Below, one piece after another: positions 62,349-64,000 of a stretch of 64,000 nt of DNA. The notes beneath the pieces are model-generated. The model worked only from the letters and a program-made list of their open reading frames with translations, had not been told where the DNA came from and did not search any database. The DNA comes from Sphingomonas sp. HMP9 (GTDB lineage: Bacteria; Pseudomonadota; Alphaproteobacteria; Sphingomonadales; Sphingomonadaceae): contig NZ_AP022673.1 in the NCBI RefSeq assembly GCF_013374115.1, positions 1,206,501 through 1,270,500 of the forward strand, written 5' to 3'. Made by a program: the position numbers and the translations under genes. Numbering within the stretch: position 1 is the stretch's first letter; each line of letters opens with the position of its first letter.

Positions 62349-63868
62349 GATGCATCCCCCTCCGTGTTCCTTATCTCGGACGCGATAGCAGACCTGTCGA
62401 GTTTCCCATTGGCATTACGCGGCAATTCGTCTCGCCAGAGATATGCACACGGTTGCATGAAGCTCGGCAACGCCGTCCGCAGCCGCGCCCGCAACGTCGC
62501 CTCGCCATTCGCGTCGCCGGCCAGCATCACCACGATCGCCTGCCCCAGCCGCTCGTCCGGCACGCCGACCGCGACCGCCTCCCGAGCCTCTCCCCCCGCC
62601 AGCACCGCTTCCTCGATCTCGAGCGGACTGATCCGGTTACCCGCGCTCTTGATCATCTCGTCGTCTCGCCCGACGAACCGCAACAACCCATCCTCTCCCT
62701 CGATCACGGTATCCCCCGACCACACCGCCATTCCTACTCCGTTGGGTGCAGGCCGAAACCGTTGCGCGGTCCGCTCAACGTCCTGCCAATAGCCCTGCGC
62801 GACGAGAGGCCCCGCATGCACCAATTCCCCCGCCTCACCCTGCGCCGCGCGCATCCCGTTCGGCTTCACGACCGAAACCTCGGCAAACGGGATGGCTCGC
62901 CCCATCGCATCGGGGTGCGTGTCGATGAGCGCCGGGTCGAGATAGGTCGACCGGAAGGCCTCGGTCAGCCCGTACATCGCGTACACGTCCGCCGCCGGAA
63001 ACCTCTCGCGCAGGCCGCGCACCAGCCGGGGCGTCAGTGCGCCCCCCGAGTTGGTCAGCCGCTTCAACCGCGCCGCGGTCTCTGCTGGCCAGTCCGCCTC
63101 CAGCAACTGCATCCACAAGGGCGGCACGCCCGCCAGCGTCGTTGCCCCGACCCGCTCGACCGCCTTCACGACGTCGCGCGCAACCAGATAGTCGAGCGGC
63201 GCCACCGACGCCCCCGCCGCCCATGTCGAGAAGAGCTGGTTCTGGCCATAGTCGAACGACAGCGGCAGCACGCCGAGCACCCGGTCTTCGGGCTCCAGCC
63301 TCAGATACTGCGCGACGGAAATCGCGCCAAGCCACAGATTCGCATGGCTGAGCATCACGCCCTTCGGCCGGCCGGTGGACCCGGACGTATAGAGGATCGC
63401 GGCTAGGCTGTCGGTGGCCGCATCGGACGGCCCCATCATCGCATTCCCTCGCGAGAGCAGCAGACGGAGGTCGGCCTCCTCCACGATCGCGCACCCGATC
63501 GGCACGTCGCTACCGTCCAACGTAGCTGCCCGCGCTTCCTGTGTCACCAGCAACCGGGCACCACTATCACCCAGGATATGCGCAACCTGTGCCCGCCGCA
63601 GCAGCGGATTTATCGGCACATGCGCCAGCCCCGCCCGCGCCACAGCGAGCGGCATCAGGCAGGCGACTCGCGTCTTCGGCAGCCACGTCGCAACCCGGTC
63701 GCCTGCGATGAGCCCTCGGCCAGCAAGCCACCCTGCCAGCGCCCCGACGCCCGTCTCGAGTTCGGCAAACGTCATCACGCCGGCCTTGTCGATCAGCGCG
63801 ACGGCGTCGGCGGCGCCACGCAGCGCAAGATGGTCGATGGGGTACGGAACGGGGTCGAGCACGATCAT
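62345..63868 (-). CDS. Acyl-CoA ligase (AMP-forming) of the XrtA system
   Basis: 507 residues. ANL-superfamily adenylating enzyme (TIGR03098 kind). ATP motif ILYTSGSTGRPKGVMLSHANL near 155, then VLPLSFDYGQNQLFSTW, NSGGALTPRLVRGLRERFP, YGLTEAFRSTY, WSGDTVIEGEDGLLRFVGRDDEMIKSAGNRISPLEIEE and the C-terminal Lys in RNANGKLDRS. It probably activates an amino or fatty acid for the neighbouring decarboxylase or transferase. First gene of the locus in this window. A matching acyl-carrier protein, common in such loci, may lie beyond the right edge. Confidence 0.93.
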   Translation of the reverse strand: MIVLDPVPYPIDHLALRGAADAVALIDKAGVMTFAELETGVGALAGWLAGRGLIAGDRVATWLPKTRVACLMPLAVARAGLAHVPINPLLRRAQVAHILGDSGARLLVTQEARAATLDGSDVPIGCAIVEEADLRLLLSRGNAMMGPSDAATDSLAAILYTSGSTGRPKGVMLSHANLWLGAISVAQYLRLEPEDRVLGVLPLSFDYGQNQLFSTWAAGASVAPLDYLVARDVVKAVERVGATTLAGVPPLWMQLLEADWPAETAARLKRLTNSGGALTPRLVRGLRERFPAADVYAMYGLTEAFRSTYLDPALIDTHPDAMGRAIPFAEVSVVKPNGMRAAQGEAGELVHAGPLVAQGYWQDVERTAQRFRPAPNGVGMAVWSGDTVIEGEDGLLRFVGRDDEMIKSAGNRISPLEIEEAVLAGGEAREAVAVGVPDERLGQAIVVMLAGDANGEATLRARLRTALPSFMQPCAYLWRDELPRNANGKLDRSAIASEIRNTEGDAS

Positions 63869-64000
63869 CCGTCCCTAATAGCGCCAAGCCGTTGCCGAAT
63901 TCACCCCCACACGCTAGCGGGGCCGGGTTCGTAACCGTTCAGGCGATGCTCGTGATCTTCGAAGGTACTTCCCAAGTCGAAACGACGGTACGCGCCGTCC

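Noticed and set aside
61155..62792. 545-codon plus-strand frame opposite the decarboxylase and ligase
   Set aside because: Same reason: Arg/His-rich shadow of two genes with recognised active sites.

Overview
The window reads as chromosomal DNA of a high-GC alphaproteobacterium, most likely Sphingomonas or a close relative (order Sphingomonadales). The indications are a Caulobacter-type Weimberg xylose pathway, a TonB-ExbB-ExbD-ExbD block, an XrtA/PEP-CTERM exopolysaccharide locus, a sigma-EcfG-like promoter, and families of palindromic intergenic repeats built on GCGAAGGC cores. No plasmid, prophage, insertion sequence or CRISPR array is visible. All assignments come from reading the sequence and from remembered family motifs; no search was run.

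Layout. 1-2.1 kb: tandem PspB-like membrane/coiled-coil proteins, a SufE-type sulfur acceptor, a small 2Fe-2S ferredoxin and a J-domain protein. 2.2-4.5 kb: a SulP anion transporter coupled to a beta-carbonic anhydrase. 4.5-8.6 kb: a periplasmic TPR/TonB-C protein, RNase P RNA, a peptidoglycan amidase and dCTP deaminase. 9.1-12.3 kb: a secreted TPR protein and the tonB-exbB-exbD-exbD energy-transduction block. 12.5-17.2 kb: a secreted unknown, folB with a small partner, a GNAT enzyme, and the overlapping DUF1285/NUDIX/CCA-transferase operon. 17.2-21.2 kb: a GGDEF-EAL protein translationally coupled to parC. 21.3-24.4 kb: an esterase/kynureninase pair and a DUF4349-like lipoprotein. 24.5-27.2 kb: purC-purS-purQ, a queuosine-precursor transporter and tRNA-Arg(TCT).

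27.6-37.7 kb is a complete Weimberg pathway: xylose dehydrogenase, lactonase, xylonate dehydratase, keto-deoxy-xylonate dehydratase and ketoglutarate-semialdehyde dehydrogenase, plus a sugar porter and a LacI-type regulator. Three promoters of this cluster carry related 14-bp operator-like sites on or next to the -10 region. 37.9-41.1 kb holds a large hybrid histidine kinase with an N-terminal ribbon-helix-helix segment and an apparently leaderless promoter. 41.5-48.3 kb holds isocitrate lyase, a stress-type operon (SRPBCC, Zn-alcohol dehydrogenase, SDR, DUF4142) behind a sigma-EcfG-like promoter, and formate-tetrahydrofolate ligase.

48.4-63.9 kb is one long minus-strand XrtA exopolysaccharide locus: acyl-CoA ligase, PLP decarboxylase, export lipoprotein, chain-length protein, tyrosine-kinase-like ATPase, outer-membrane protein, AAA ATPase, polysaccharide deacetylase, FemAB-like protein, glycosyltransferase, exosortase-EpsI fusion and amidotransferase. 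Most neighbours overlap by a few bases. The glycosyltransferase carries a copy of an intergenic palindromic repeat in frame, which is the most unusual single item here.
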